Positions 48,301 through 63,072 of a DNA stretch of 64,000 nt are shown here, piece by piece. Made by a program: the position numbers and the translations under genes. The notes under the pieces are model-generated. The model worked only from the letters and a program-made list of their open reading frames with translations. It was not told the DNA's origin and did no database searches. Every line of letters starts with the position of its first letter. Position 1 is the stretch's first letter. This DNA is from Polytrichum commune (Eukaryota; Streptophyta; Polytrichopsida; Polytrichales; Polytrichaceae), in NCBI GenBank assembly GCA_950295325.1, contig OX485805.1, positions 23,919,501-23,983,500 on the forward strand, written 5' to 3'.

Positions 48301-49650
48301 ACTCCCTCTATTCCAAAATGATTGTTCTAAGTCCCGGACTTTTTTTCCCAAAATGAATGTTTGATTTATCTGCCCGGTTAGAAATTTGAGGCTCAAAGTC
48401 AAATATTTTCACGCCAAACTTTCATCATCAAGAAGTCTTTTGACACCACAACTTCGGGGGGGCGTTTCGGAGTAGTTGTTGTATTTTATTTAAAGAGTCA
48501 TACTTACAACTACTCGGTCAATGGTTAGCAGGCCTTAATCTCACCAAAGTTAAGAACACAGACACACGGGGAGGTCACTTAGTGCATTTTAAAAACGACG
48601 TGCGGCATAATATAGGGAGGATTAAAATCATTTGACATAAAAATTATAAAAGAATTCCAAATAATGAAGGGTCAATTAAAAGTACATAAGCCCATTACAA
48701 GTAAAATAGATAGGTATAAAATATGGGCCATTCCCTTTTAGTAAAAATAATATAGGGGTTGAAAATAAGGATCTTAGGATGTATGTTTAGTATAATCAAT
48801 TTCGTACGCATGCCTCACGAGGGATGGATGAAAAATTACTCATCATTCACCCAAAAATGGATGAAATTGGAAGCCTAACTCTATGCCCGACTTCTCTTGG
48901 TGGTTTTTCTCCCCTTCTCTTTTGAAACTCTTCAACCCGATTGTAGGGCGCCCGTTTGTGCACAACATTTGAGCCTCACCGTTGTGTTTAGGGTTTAGGA
49001 TTGCTTGTCGTCATCCTCTTCTCCAATCTTGTGTAGAGTTTTTTAGCCAGGCTGCGTGATCTGATGCGGAAACCTTGAAGAGCAGGTCTGAAACGATCCA
49101 CAGAGATTAGTGATCATTGAGTGTCGTGGTTATTATGATTGTTAGTCAGTTTCTGCTCCCGAGCTTTGCAGGAACTAAGCATAGCGCAGGCAGAGAGTAC
49201 CAATATCGCGTTGCTTGTTGTCCTCCTATTCTCCAATCTTGTGTCGATATTTTCATTAGGCTGAATTTTATGATGCGAAAGCTCGCTTGCCTCGCCCTCC
49301 CACTTTTGTAAAGGAGAGTAGTGATTACCTTCAATACTTGAGTTTGCGCTTTTTGGCCCTTCAATCACTGACGCCCCGGCCCTCCCTCTCATCAGTCCCT
49401 CTCCTTTCAGTTTTTTTTAATTAAAAGGAATATAGACTACAAAAAATTTCAATGACATGGGCATTATAAGTAATGGTAGGGTACAAAAAAATAGGCCATT
49501 TTAGAATATTATGTAATTATAGGGAGCTTTTAATTTGTGCCTTGGAGGTAAATAGCCCCTAAACAAATACCCCTCCGCCGCACGTGGTACACAAAAATCC
49601 TACTGAGTGACCTCCCCGTGCACAGACAATCATTTTGGGACGGAGAGAGT
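48301..49650. mobile_element. Stowaway-like MITE interrupted by a hAT-like element
   Basis: The left end CTCCCTCTATTCCAAAATGA is mirrored by the right end 'tcattttgggacggagag'. The dinucleotide TA borders both ends (48300-48301 and 49650-49651). 'CTCCCTC.GT.CC' ends with TA duplication are the signature of Stowaway (Tc1/mariner) MITEs. Without the nested insertion it would be about 290 bp. Confidence 0.7.
48565..49620. mobile_element. hAT-like non-autonomous element, about 1.06 kb
   Basis: The left terminus CACGGGGAGGTCACTTAGTG is mirrored at the right by 'actgagtgacctccccgtg'. It is flanked exactly by the 8-bp repeat CACAGACA (48557-48564 and 49621-49628). An 8-bp duplication with CA-GGGG-type ends suits hAT. 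The inner part (about 48890-49320) is less AT-rich and contains a diverged direct repeat of 'cctcttctccaatcttgtgt' about 200 bp apart. That part may be captured host sequence. No transposase. Confidence 0.75.
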
Positions 49651-49651
49651 A

Positions 49652-50404
49652 TTCAAGTGAATGTTTCAATAAAAAAAATGTTTTATCCTCTTTATTATCC
49701 AAATTCGGACAATGAGAAAATTAAAAGTGTGCTCTATCTTAGCCTCTACTAGAGGCATCAAAAAACTATGAACAAAACAAATATGTTCCACATCACCAAC
49801 AAGAAGCTCATTAGTCAATAATGGTGAATCAAAAATTCTTCTTTGCTTTAAACTTAACCTTGTCAGAATGTTCTCCACCATCTTTAATCTCCCCCTTGCA
49901 GTCCTTAGGTTTATACCCCTTTTGAGCACCAAGGAAACATTTTCCTTTGATTCGAAATCCATTTGTCGTCTTGAAATCTAGGAATGATAAATTCATAGTG
50001 CTCATCCATGTTCCTAGATGAATCCTTAGTGCTCATCCTCACGCCAATTCTTCAAGATAAGAGGAGTTAAAAGGAGTTACAAGTAATTACCAAGATTGCC
50101 ACTAGGAGTTAGAAGGAGTTAACTAAATTGCCACTAATCCATTCTTATCCCTGATTTCATAATAGCCTACTTGAGTTCACCCTCGACGCTTCATAATAGC
50201 TTAGTTGATACTACGAACACGTGACACAGGAAGTCAATGTTTCCCAAGTTACATACATACTAATCCAATTCTCCCAAGGAAAGAGCATTTATAAATTGAC
50301 AACCAATTTCTCATGTTTGGTCTAAAGTATTTCTATGAGTAAACCCAAATCTAACTTGTCATGAGTTACTCAACATTGAACACTAAAATTTTGAGCTTGA
50401 GGCA
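49652..50404. other. Gene-free stretch
   Basis: AT-rich. A 98-codon frame (49666-49962, -) has no recognisable domain. Confidence 0.45.
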
Positions 50405-51150
50405 TCTATAATTGATAAATTAAGAGATTTTTCATTTGTTTAGGAGGAGTAATAATGAGGAATCATTTTTTCTCTTGCAAAGAGAAACAAAATTTAAGGA
50501 GAATGCAATTTTATCATATTTTTCCATGAATATGGAAATTGCCACAAATTTAGAAGCGATAGACTTTAGGATAATACACAGTCGATCTAGAGGTTGACTC
50601 ATAACTGCTCATCCAAATGCTAATTTTTGGCTACAACAATTGTCAAAGTTTCTACAAGGGCAAGGTTGAGGCATCCCTAGTTGACTAGATCCATTTAACC
50701 GCTCACTAGGGCATATAATGCTGACATAGATGAGATCTATATTTTTTTAGGCGAACGAAGTTAAAGGTCATGTGGTAGTGGCTTGTGATTGATTATTTTC
50801 ATAAGAGTTTTGACAACTGTCATAGTCAAGGAGTAGCATTGCGATGAGAAAATATGGGTTAACCTATAGATCAACTATGTGTAACCCTCAAATTTATGCT
50901 TCGAAATTTGTAGCAATTTCCATATTCATGAATTTTTAAAAAAATGCATTCTCCTTAGAGTTTATTTTTTTTGCAAGAAAAATGATTCCCCGCTATTACT
51001 CCTCCTTTAAACTCTCTTCTTTTATCAGTTATAGATGCCTCAACCTTAATCAATCACAAGCCACCACCAAATAAACCTTAACTCTATTTGCCTAAAAATA
51101 TAAACTTAACCTCATCCAAGTCAGCATTACATGATCCTAGTGATCAATTA
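50405..51150. repeat. Imperfect long inverted repeat
   Basis: 'aggaggagtaata' and 'aggagaatgcaattttatca' near 50440-50520 are mirrored near 50955-51010 ('tgcattctcctta', 'ctattactcctcct'). A second pair, 'caaggttgaggcat' near 50660 and 'atgcctcaaccttaatcaat' near 51030, is also inverted. 'gcttgtgattgatta' near 50788 mirrors 'atcaatcacaagccacc' at 51050. Arms are diverged and unequal. Confidence 0.55.
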
Positions 51151-52241
51151 AATGGACATAGTCAGCTATGGATCCTTGGCGTATATTTATTGTCAGTGCC
51201 ATTCGATAGTGGGAATGAGAATGAGAATGAGAAACAAAAATACTATATATAGTTTAGAAAGATCAAATACTTGTAGAGTATCATACTCCTTTGGTAAGAT
51301 GACTTTCATAGAAGTACAAACTCAATTTCATGAACCTTCCAACCAATTGTACTAGAGTTAACTACTAATTTCATGACCTTCTAATTTAATTCATGATTCA
51401 TCTAAACTGACTTGACATGTGGAGCACCTCAATTTCATGCTAGTGGACCTTTACCTCTAGCAACTTCGTGAATCTTCCAAACCAATTTCATAAAAAGAAC
51501 CACACTCTGTGGTTTTCATATTCTCAACTTCTCAACTTCTTGCATCCTCATTTCACATTCTTTGCCTACTCATTATTCATTGGTTTCTCTTTGTTATGTT
51601 TACATGGAAGCCTCTAACCTTGATGTTAATTTTTATTTGGTCTTTCATTACACTACCTCAAAGTCGGAAGCAAGCAGTGTTGGTTTTTCTCTGGTCTTCC
51701 ATACCATACATCAAAGCAAGCAACACAAACCCAATGTAGTTGGAGTGTGCAATCTCGTGGATTTGAGAGTGTTAGTGTGGTTGTGGATTTGATTATGGGA
51801 AAAGGGTTGGAATCATGAGAAAAATACATAACGTGTCCAGTTGTGCAGCGTCTAATTGTTGCAGCATCTAGTTGTTGGTGAGAGATTCCAAACATTGTCT
51901 TCATACTAGGTTGGATAAGAGAGATCGATCGAAATTTTGGTAGAGCTAGTCGTGGGGTGCGATTAGGAGAATCTTATATATGATGTACCGGTTTTTGTGA
52001 AATAAATTTACACAATTCATGAAATTGAGTTTGTGAACTTGTGAACATGGACACCAAATCATTAAATTTTCACAACATGTAGTAAAATTGATTGAAAGTT
52101 CAAATCAAATCGGTTGTCTACATAGTGAACTTAGTTCATGATTCCACTGGAATTGGTAGAACCTATCACTAAATTGGTTTGTGAAATCATGAAATTGAGG
52201 TTGCAATTCTGTGAAATCATCTTACCAAAGGAGTATATTAT
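51151..52241. other. Gene-free stretch with shuffled short motifs
   Basis: Short motifs such as 'caatttcatgaaccttcca' and 'aaattgaggttg' recur in both orientations (51330-51500 and 52010-52220), giving a scrambled repeat pattern. No gene is recognised. Confidence 0.4.
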
Positions 52242-52712
52242 GTGTATATTGTGGCAGAAGTTCCACCTATGCCCAGATTTTTGACTCAATTGAATCTATT
52301 AATCCAGTTTGAGAAACTAGCTAGTAACGAAACTCATGAATCCTACTCTAGCTGGAGACAAACTTGTCAAGTAGAAACTCAATGCCCAATTTGTTCTCAA
52401 GTAAGGTTGAATCGTGAAACAGGAAACTTGTGTTTCAAATCACCCTTAGAAGTTAATAATCTGAGTCTCATACTATTGTTTCATATTACGTTTTCAGACA
52501 ATTTGATGTGCAAATTAGCAATTTCATACGAAGCCCCAAAACTTGCCTTCATTACATCACCTGTCCCACCCCCTATATTAACCAGTGTTGGTTGGGTATT
52601 TGATTTTCTTACAAACCTCCGGTTCTGGTCTTTTGAAGACAAATTTGAGGCAAAGAACCTTCGGTGCAAGGGTTTTGGGAGTTTTACAGTAAAAAAAACC
52701 TCCAGGCTCTGA
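52242..52712 (+). other. Unidentified open reading frame, 156 codons
   Basis: The longest uninterrupted frame outside the known genes. The predicted protein has a 'CPICSQVR' pair of cysteines near residue 48 and a hydrophobic stretch near residues 75-90. It resembles no family I recognise. No promoter, splice context or partner exon supports it. It could be a decayed exon or chance. An 87-base T/A-rich run follows it. Confidence 0.2.
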
Positions 52713-53068
52713 TACTTTCAAAGAATAGTAACACAATCGTCATTGATGTACCATTTGTGATGCCCCGTGTGATAATGTTCACTATGATGTTTAATCAAGC
52801 TCCAAAAACAGTGAGAAGAATGGCAACAAGTACAATTTTGATACACTAATCATCTTGCATTCGAGTTTCATATCTTACGAGAATTGGGTTCAGAGATAAA
52901 AGTATCCATTTAGGGCTTGGTTGCGTTGTGTGTGAGCATGAAGAGGTTCAGAAACGCAGCAGGAGAAGTGGTAGGAGCCCAGGATGACCCGAAGGGAAGA
53001 CCATTTAACCCACATCGAATGCGGGCGCACCTCGAACAACCAATATATTTGCGAGAGAAAAGATCACT
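52713..53068. other. Gene-free stretch
   Basis: No recognisable exon. Lies just beyond the 3' end of the reductase pseudogene and may hold its decayed 3' part. Confidence 0.35.
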
Positions 53069-54240
<1,172 letters not shown>

Positions 54241-54599
54241 CTGATAAGCTGCAAACAATCAACCAAAATTTCAAAACCTCCAATTCCGATTCAAATCGAT
54301 GAGAAGCTTACAATTCGTAGAACCACCAATAACCCAAAATGGTCAACAACTTCCGCTTTCACCAAGCTTGAGATGTGCAGGAATTGACATTGAATCTGAA
54401 ATAGACTTTCCCTTGATAAACTTCTGAAAGGTTTTGAAGAGTGGGAGGGACGACTTCCGTTATCTTCCTTGCATTTTGGATACAGTTCTCACATTTGCTA
54501 CTCCCTTGCATGAGCACAGGGAAGAAGGGAGCTCGACCCCATAAGCTTTGTGAAATAATGAGGGAGCAGGATTATAAGTACAGGTGGTAAGTGCACTGG

Positions 54600-55015
54600 T
54601 ACGACTATACTTGAACAGGATCTGTTCTATAGTGCGTACCTTTGATCTGTGTTTTCCAATGCAGACAAGATCTTCATCCTGGACGATGAGATGTGACTCT
54701 TCCTCCTGAGCGCGAATACCAAGGCCCTCTTAACCAGAAATGGCTGGAGGAGGTTTGCTTGATGAACGTCCCGCCTGCACATTCCGCAGGCGGTGATGGA
54801 CGGAGAGTGTTCTGACGGGTGTTCCATTTTGTTTGTTGTGGTTTTCCTGTGATGTTCAATTCACCGTTGCCTGGCCTCTATCCCTTCTATCTACCGAGTT
54901 ATCAGTGCAAAACCTTGAAGCTCTCGCTCCATTTCATGCAGAAGCGAGGACATTGGCAATGGCTCTGGTCAATATGTGTGAATCTGTGGCTGCCCGTTTG
55001 AATGCGCCTGCTTTA
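54600..55015 (-). pseudogene. Second copy of the reductase pseudogene 3' part
   Basis: About 220 bp at 54602-54820 closely match 53075-53295 ('cttgaacaggatctgttcta', 'gacgatgagatgtgactct', 'gaacgtcccgcctgc'). Farther up, 'gtgtgaatctgtggctgcc' matches the exon around 'EATDS' in the first copy. The catalytic exon is absent. It abuts the RuvB-like fragment on the same strand. Confidence 0.6.
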
Positions 55016-55039
55016 GTCTCAGACCTGGATGAAGGACAA

Positions 55040-55626
<587 letters not shown>

Positions 55627-55641
55627 TCAACAAAGAGCGAG

Positions 55642-56853
55642 ATTTAGACTGAGCACATCAGTTCCCTAGGACTTTGGGATATAAGAGAGGGAGTGGCATT
55701 ACAGAGTGTGACATCATGGAGGTTATGATGTATTGAAGGCATTTATGAAATGCCCAAGAATACAAGCTAAACACTTTTTTGGAAGATAAGTTTTTGTTAT
55801 TTGCCATAGTTCTCAACTTGGAGTTCAGAGTTTGCATTTCCTTGGATCAGCATCTGGAATGTGAGATTTTAGCAACAATCTGTAGAGTTTTCTGATTCCC
55901 CATGTTGCTATATTTTTCAATGTGTCGTGATGCAAGGTCCAAGAGTTCACACTCTTAGAAAAATTTCCATAAAGAAAAAAAATCTTTCGTAAGAGATTCC
56001 AATGGAGATTATGATCTTTCAACATCATGTAATTCAGAAATTATTGATGAAAGTCAAGGTTACTTTACAATCTAAAGTGGTTATGCATCCCCTGTGGTTT
56101 AAGTAATCGAGATTAGTAGGTACACTGTAGTTTTGTAAAAGATTTATACAAGGTTCGAATAAATTAGCTCAATTGGTGTTTCTTCTTCGAATCACCTATA
56201 GGACTCATCAAAGTTCACTCAAAGAGGCCCACCTAGACTGACCCAACACCTGAACACCATAATCTTTCAAGCATACCTACCAATGAACATTACATTAACT
56301 ACAACGTTATTCCATAATCCACTCTTAATGTTTACATAGGTGTGCCAGGCCATTCTCTACCATGGACTGCAACCGGTCCTTGTGTATTCCAAATGCAAGA
56401 ATCCCTTGGGCATCATACTGTACAAACATAGTCATGAATTTGTACAGGCTGTCAGGTTTCCGATAAGGGAAAGACCACACTGCACCTCATATGTATGACC
56501 GAAATGAAAAAAAAACTGCAAATATTGAAGAAAATAAATGAAAACAACTAAAAGGTTGACAAGGCAGTGAAATTCCATCCATTGCTGTGAAGAAACTGGT
56601 TACAAAGACCCATGACCATCTCCACAATAGTGCTGACAAAATTGTATTAATCTAGCTTCGCAAACGAGTATGTGTGTCAAATAACACTACAAATAGTATG
56701 TAGGGTCTTCAACTCCTAATCTGATGCAAACCACGACCGCTGTGCGGAGAACACAAGGAGAGGAGGGACACAGATTAATGGACTGCTGCTTGAAGTCCTT
56801 GTGGGATCCCACCTTGTTGTGCCTTTGCAGTAGCAATGATCCTTGAAACATTG
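55642..56853 (-). repeat. eIF3m 3' region (copy 2 of the 1.2-kb direct duplication)
   Basis: Partner of 46848-48075. This copy is attached to the intact eIF3m gene and contains its last exon and downstream flank. At its far end it holds only the terminal piece of repeat R4 (55642-55725), joined abruptly to the RuvB-like fragment. A minus-strand frame around 56340-56460 is conserved in both copies but matches no family I know. It probably lies in the 3' untranslated region. Confidence 0.8.
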
Positions 56854-59800
56854 TTGATATTTTCCTGTACACAAGCGCAAACCCTCATAAGTATCAAACC
56901 AGAAGTTAACTAATAGTTCGATTTATATTCCTCCTGTCAGCTTGTACCTCAAAAAACAGTTAGAAAGTTTCTGGGAACTCCAATGCACACACTATATTCC
57001 CAAACCCCAACGCCCTCTACTCCAGCCATAACTTGTCTTTCAACAAGGGTAAATCTGCGCTTACCTTCCAGACAGCAAGCTTTCGTCGCAACTCTTGCCA
57101 TTGTGATGGTCCAAAAACCCTTTCAGTGCAACGTCTGCAAAATACCAGCCGTGTAAGCAGAAGTAGAACCTCCACAAAAATTCTTCATGGTGCACATAAA
57201 TCGGAGGAAGTCACTGTCCATACTAAGTGGATGGCATATATGAACTTCAAAGATCTTAATGAAGCAGGTAGCTACCAGTGCTCTAAAGCAGGTAAGAACT
57301 ACTTAAGATAATTATTCCATGCTACAATTTCTCCCCAAGTTGCAATTATTTGGTGTAAAGGGCAGGTACATTAGTTCTGGTCTTAAATCCTTGTGCGAGA
57401 ATGACTTATGAATGTTCCAGACCCTACTTCTCAGAGAAGCTCCCACGAGGCCTGAATCTAATAAAGTGTTGATGTCCCCACTTGTGTTTGAAAAATGAAA
57501 GTGACTCTTGAAATAGCTTCAGGCATTTCTGCTTAACAAAAACAAATTCCTGAATGAACGTTATTACTTGATGTGATTCATCTTTATCAGGTCCCTACCA
57601 AAAGACTAGGAAATTGTGACAGCCAAAAAATCTTGGACAATATTGACACTCACCCAATGATCACAACTTGTCTCAGTTGATCCATCTTTGCCTCCAAAAG
57701 CTTTGCTGCAATAGCCCTCACTATCCAGTACTCCACCTCGTCATCACCAACCTAAGAGAAAATTACAAAAATTAAATTCCAGTTGGTCATGAACTGCACA
57801 ATTAACTACACAGATAAAGTGAGAGTAGTCCAGTTCGTATTGAGAAACTAGGAGGAGACACAAGGCATGTCAGGGACCACTTACAAGTCAGCATCTCAGA
57901 ATAAAGAACCTACTAACACTCAGAAAAATCACCGCTTTGAGGTTTATTATGCTTCTGGACATTGTAGTAACAAAAACACTTCACAGCTCTTTCAAGAACT
58001 GACATAAGCCCCAAACAATGTCTACAATGAACACACTTTCAGCTGGTTTGATAACATAGCATTCAGCATTATACAAGCATTTGCAGATCAAGGGCAGTTT
58101 GAAACTTGCAACAAGATGTCAAATGCAAACTCCTAGATACTAGTGTGAAAGCTGCGATATGCTTCATAACCATACCTTGAGGGTATCTCTAATTAGTGCA
58201 TAAGAAACTTCGTTGGATCCTGTGGTGGCAAGACCTACTAATGACATCAGCCTCATCTTGGTGATACATTCCTCGTGTCCAAGCCCTGTATGCAAAACTC
58301 CCCCCATTGGTAAAATTGTCCCTCCTGTATATGTCATGCAAAATGAAGGACAAGAATTTGTGGTGCAACCTTGAGACAGCATCTAAGATCACTAGAAAAT
58401 CAAAGTATCTCACCATAGCTTTTCAAGAATGCTTCATTTGCAGGTTGGAATTCAAGGTATGCATTCAGTCGGCCAGTGAGAAAGATTTCTAGCAGGCGGT
58501 ACACTGGTGCATATTTGGCGTCCCTCTCCAGCTGCTGGATGGCTGGCATCTCCAGTAAGTCACACTGTGAAACCCAGGCTCAAACTTAGAGATCAATTAT
58601 TGGATACAAATCCAATTTACGATAAACTCCAAACCAAATCTTGTTAACAAAAGTAGGGTACACAAACACTCACAAGGTAGATGCTCTGGTCACCAGACCT
58701 GTGTTTCTGCAATCAACAATTCATGTTAGAACAGAATTTTGGCCAAGTACAGCATAATTGGTGTCTGCACTGCAATGTCAATCTAATATTTATTGTTAAA
58801 AATGTCCAGATCACATTTAGGAAGCATAAAAACCTGGAACATGTCTGGAGACTTGACGAATTCAATGACTGCTCTGACAGCTTCCTCTTTTGCTTCATTG
58901 AGGGTGCTAGCATCCTCTTCAGCAAAAGTTGCCAAGTACTTCACCAAGAATGTGTAGGAGTCCTTTGCATACCTGCATTAAGTCAACATACTCAGTAACA
59001 AACAGAAATAAGCTACGCTCAATTCTCTATATGCCTTAGACCTCAACATGATAAACAACCAGGTCTCCACCTGATTACAAATAAAACCAGTCTGTGAACA
59101 TAAATACCTTACTTGAAACCTTCCTCCACCTCCATTACTAAAGACAACTTTCACCAAACACAAGGATCAAGAGTTTACAAGGTCTGTCATAAGTCGGCTA
59201 GTTCGTAAGAACTTGATGAGAAAAACATGGATGAGCAAAATGTATGGCAATGTCAGTAGCAGCCTTGTACTGAATAACTCGTTGTAGTTCTGTTGTGTAT
59301 ATCCTATTCAAATCATTTATCCTCTGGATTAGACAACTAAAATAATAACAGGATCTCCAGCTTGAAACTGAGCCTCCCCTCCCCAATTAAGAGCTCAAGA
59401 CGTGGAATGTGGGAAATTCGAAGCCACCCAGATGCGGCAAGCAAGAAAGGCTGCTGACCCTATAGCTCATAAATTAAGACACCCCCATACGATTGGGCAT
59501 AGACCAGTGATGGTTGTGCAGCAGACTAAGCCATACCCTTTGTGGTCCTTCAAAATATTAGTAGCAGAGAGGAAGATGTCACGCTTGTCAGTCTCAGTAA
59601 TATTCCACTCCTGTAGGAATGCATCCATGCGCTTGAAAGAGGGCACAATAAGATCAGTCACCTTCCCGGCAACAGCCAGCTTGATCACTCTCTTGAAGAT
59701 CAAAAACCGACCATAAGGGTGATTTATAACGTTGTACAAGTGAAATAAGCTGCATGCACCAAACGACAATTAGACTTCAATTAAAATCAACTTCTTTAGA

Positions 59801-60495
59801 CAAGGACCACCAGTTATGGTTCAATACAATCCGAACAAATTGCAGTCTGCAATGCAGAAATCCCTCTAACACATGCCCTTTAAACGATGAACATGGCATA
59901 CATTTTGAGGCGAATAGCCGGCTTCTCAATGGGTTGAGCAGTGAGCTTGTTAGCAATCTGATCTGCCATTGCTTGGGCGTCATCTGGACTTTGTGCCTTT
60001 GATACCAAGTTCGAAATAACTGTGAAGATACATTCCATATCTGCACATAAAAAGAGAAAGAGAGAGATTCATATCTCAAGGAAGTCCACCAGAAGTGAAG
60101 AGAGACTAAATGTTGAGAAACATCATAATTCAGCCATTAACCAGGAAAACCCTTCCAATTTGAGTCCAGGTATACCTTTCTCAGAAGCATTGGCGAGAAC
60201 AAGGTCCGCAGATGTCAGCAACAGATTGGCAAGATCCGGGAACCGGCCTTCGATCAAGAACGACTGAGCCTCCTTGCAGAACTGTGCCACTGCTGGCTCG
60301 GCAATCTGTACACAAGCCCATTCGCATCAGGTTTGGTTGTGAGGAATTGTTGGAGAGAGAAAGAGAGAGAGAGAATAAAAGGATTTAGAACCCTAAACTG
60401 ACCTCAGGACCGCCTTGAGACCAAGCGAGCTCCGCGATGACGCGTGCGACGGCCATCGTCGGCTCCTCCTCCGAAGTCTCTACCAGAGTCGTCAT
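56775..60495 (-). CDS. eIF3m: Eukaryotic translation initiation factor 3 subunit M
   Basis: Ten exons on the minus strand (60495-60403, 60305-60176, 60040-59902, 59749-59537, 58972-58834, 58564-58414, 58285-58176, 57751-57654, 57134-57065, 56864-56775) join with GT-AG sites and consistent phase to give 410 aa, close to the usual plant length. eIF3m is a PCI-domain subunit of eIF3, which binds the 40S ribosome during initiation in the cytosol. Diagnostic segments are 'VARVIAELAWSQGGPE' (about 17-31), 'LYNVINHPYGRF' (124-135), 'VPSFKRMDAFLQEWNI', 'EEAVRAVIEFVKSPDMF', and the PCI winged helix from 'YALIRDTLK' through 'VEYWIVRAIAAKLLEAKMDQ' to 'RVFGPSQWQELRRKL'. The start fits the family N-terminus (MTT-V-TSEE). 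The last exon is duplicated at 48.0 kb. No defect seen. Confidence 0.95.
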
Positions 60496-60780
60496 GTTGT
60501 GTAGCGGCTGGCTTCAATCAGTCCGCTCCTATCTATTCGTGAGTGTAAGCAACGACAATGGTCGCTGTGAGAGCAACAGGGCGAGCGCGGAGCGTGAGAG
60601 CGTCCGGGGAGGAGAAAGAACCAAACCCTAGGGCTGGGCTGCAAAGGAGCTTCACAGAGGTGGGGGAGAGAGAAGGGGTGACGTCAGCCCTACATGGGGC
60701 CCTCTTCACATTTCTTACAGAGTCTTCCTTGAGAATCATCAAGCCAACACAAGGGTCAATGTTACTATGGGGCTGTTAAC
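60496..60780 (-). promoter_or_regulatory. eIF3m leader and promoter with a telo-box
   Basis: GC-richer sequence upstream of the eIF3m ATG. AAACCCTA at 60623-60630 matches the telo-box, which is frequent near transcription starts of plant translation-machinery genes. A second 'gaaccctaaac' lies in intron 1. The transcription start is not fixed. Confidence 0.5.
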
Positions 60781-62504
60781 ATCATGGACCATGAAGTTGT
60801 CCCATGCCAGAGGCCATTTTTCATGGTCACACTTCCATGGTCCGATTTCTAAAAATGCATTTTCAAGGCCTTTGGGCCTCTGACTAAGTGTAAATTGAAC
60901 GTGAACCCAAAGAAGTGATCATGCACCAAAAAATGAATGTGTTGAATTTTTTTAATATATCTGCAAAAAGGGTAGTTTAGGGAATTTTCTTCATGTTTAA
61001 CCTTCTCCCCTACTTCTTCCCTTCTCTTCCTCTCAACTATGGAAAGGTTTGGCAAAAATATGTACATATATAGTTTTTTTTCTTAAACAACGTTTCTTTG
61101 TTATGGTCCCACCATAAAACCCATTGAGCCATGACAATGGATGATATAGGCATGAAAATAGGCCTTTTGGGGACCTCAAGTTCCATGGTCACTCTTTTAT
61201 TTTATTTTTCTTGATGTAAAACGAAGTGAACCCGGGATGAATTTAACTGCCAATCACATATTCTAGAGGAGCAAGGGACGACTTCATGGTCCATGATGTA
61301 AATATCCATTTTGGGCACTATAGGTTTATAATGTTGCAATTATTGTCCCTTACTAAGTGATTTTCCATCCAAGTTTCAATCATCCATGGCAATATTTCAA
61401 GCACAAGGGTCAATGTTACTACAAACATTGGACTAGTATATAGATAAATGCATAGTGTCAATGATCAACATCAATAACAATATCAAAGGACCTACTTGTG
61501 GATATCATAATTTTAATATTAATCAAATATCGATATTTGGTCCGGATCTTTATATATCCGAGTTGTTATTTGGGTCAATGCCATTCTAAACCTTGTTGAC
61601 ACTAAGGCAATTTCAACTAGATAGGAAAGTTATTGTGTGGGATATAGCCCAGATGGTACCCAAAATGGGAATCATCTTCATATGTCCATACCTTATTAAC
61701 ATCAACACATATGAAATACTCATTATAAATACTCAAATGGTATTAAAAAAAACAATATTGTTCCACCATTGGCTACTACTTCCATTGACAATTTCATGGT
61801 TATAATGGTATTGTGGTACCATGGGGAGTGCAATAGAAACATGCCCCTCCCAAATGTGTTGTTCCTTCATTCTAATTGGGTTTCATTAGACTATGCAGGG
61901 GTCATTTCAACTTAAAATAGAAACAATCATGCCTTACAAAGTTTCTCTACGATTTCACACTCCCTCATGGCAAGTATCATGAGACTTTACCTCGTTTGTT
62001 TAGCTGGAGCTTTGTGGAAGGAGGGGATTATTTCTAATAAAATTCAGAATTTGATGGAGATTGCGCATGCATATTGTTGCAATCCACTTGGAATGTTGGG
62101 CATATGAGAGGGATTTAAGACTTGCATATTAGGCAACACAAGAAAAGCAACTTGCCTTGATTAATCAATTATTTGCGCACATGTCATTGCAAATGAATTG
62201 CTTCTGGCACCTATTATGTAGATATTTTTCATGGAGAAAGTGTGATTTATCCTCATCACTAAAGAATGTCATTGGTGAAATTCCACACTAATCAAAAAAT
62301 TGGATGCGTAATGAAGTTTGAAATAGAAGGCAACCTTGCAATAAATCATAGTTCCAAAAAGGCATGAGCAATTATTTGTCCTAATTTTTGCACACCTGTT
62401 GTAACTCTAAACATGTGATACACAAAGAGAATTACCAATCGATCTTTGCAACCAATATGATTGTTTATTATAGCTTAAAAAATGAAGGTGCAAATTTTGA
62501 TTTT
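60781..62504. other. Gene-free stretch
   Basis: No recognisable exon. In particular no upstream exon of the callose synthase fragment was found here. 'tccatggtcactcttttat' and 'ttcatggtccatgatgta' near 61180-61300 are weakly R2-like. Confidence 0.5.
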
Positions 62505-62660
62505 ATTATTTTTCTTTTTCATTGAGCACAAGAGGTGTGTGGCCACCAAGCTAGTCTCTATGTCAAATAGAGAGAAGATTTCATAATCAAGAACTAAACT
62601 GTCAACCACCTCCATTTGGTTTTAGGGACCTCTCCATTATCAACCATGAACATATGAATT
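62505..62660 (-). mobile_element. tRNA-like SINE, copy 3, decayed
   Basis: On the minus strand it follows copies 1 and 2: 'taatggagaggtccctaaaa', a mutated B box ('ggttgacagtttagttcttg'), 'tttgacatagagac', 'ggccacacacctcttgtgct' and an A/T-rich tail. The 5' end is replaced by a short palindrome ('aaccatgaac...gttcatggtt'). No target duplication was found. Confidence 0.55.
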
Positions 62661-63072
62661 GTTCATGGTTGTCCGTTGAAGATGTGTCCCTTCGAAGTGT
62701 ACTCAATTTTGTTCGTAATTGTATGTAGATGTTGAGTACTTGTAAACATGAAGTGCCAAAATTCATAATTATTTTAGAAAACTATTTATGCATGTCATGC
62801 AAGGAGGAAATCTAGTGCTATGATGATCTCTTCACCCAATAATCTTTCCAAATGTACCGCACTTGGTTTCTAACCCATCATATAAAATAATGTTGTATCG
62901 TATGTGGAGTTTTGGAGACCAAATTGGATTTCGAACGGAGTCTTGGACTTCCAAAAAAAGTTAACCCATTCTTTATTGGACACTACACAAGTTGGTTGGA
63001 TTCCATGTCAATCCATTTTCTAGCTTACCATTAATAATTGTACATTGGTTAAATTCCTTTATAAAACTCTAG
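62661..63072. other. Gene-free stretch before the callose synthase fragment
   Basis: No exon is recognised. If the callose synthase piece belongs to a longer gene, this would be intron. Confidence 0.4.

Noticed and set aside
56340-56470. Conserved minus-strand peptide frame downstream of eIF3m, also at 47570-47700
   Set aside because: Its conservation follows from the recent duplication. It lies after the eIF3m stop, lacks a start and a domain, and is most simply 3' untranslated sequence.
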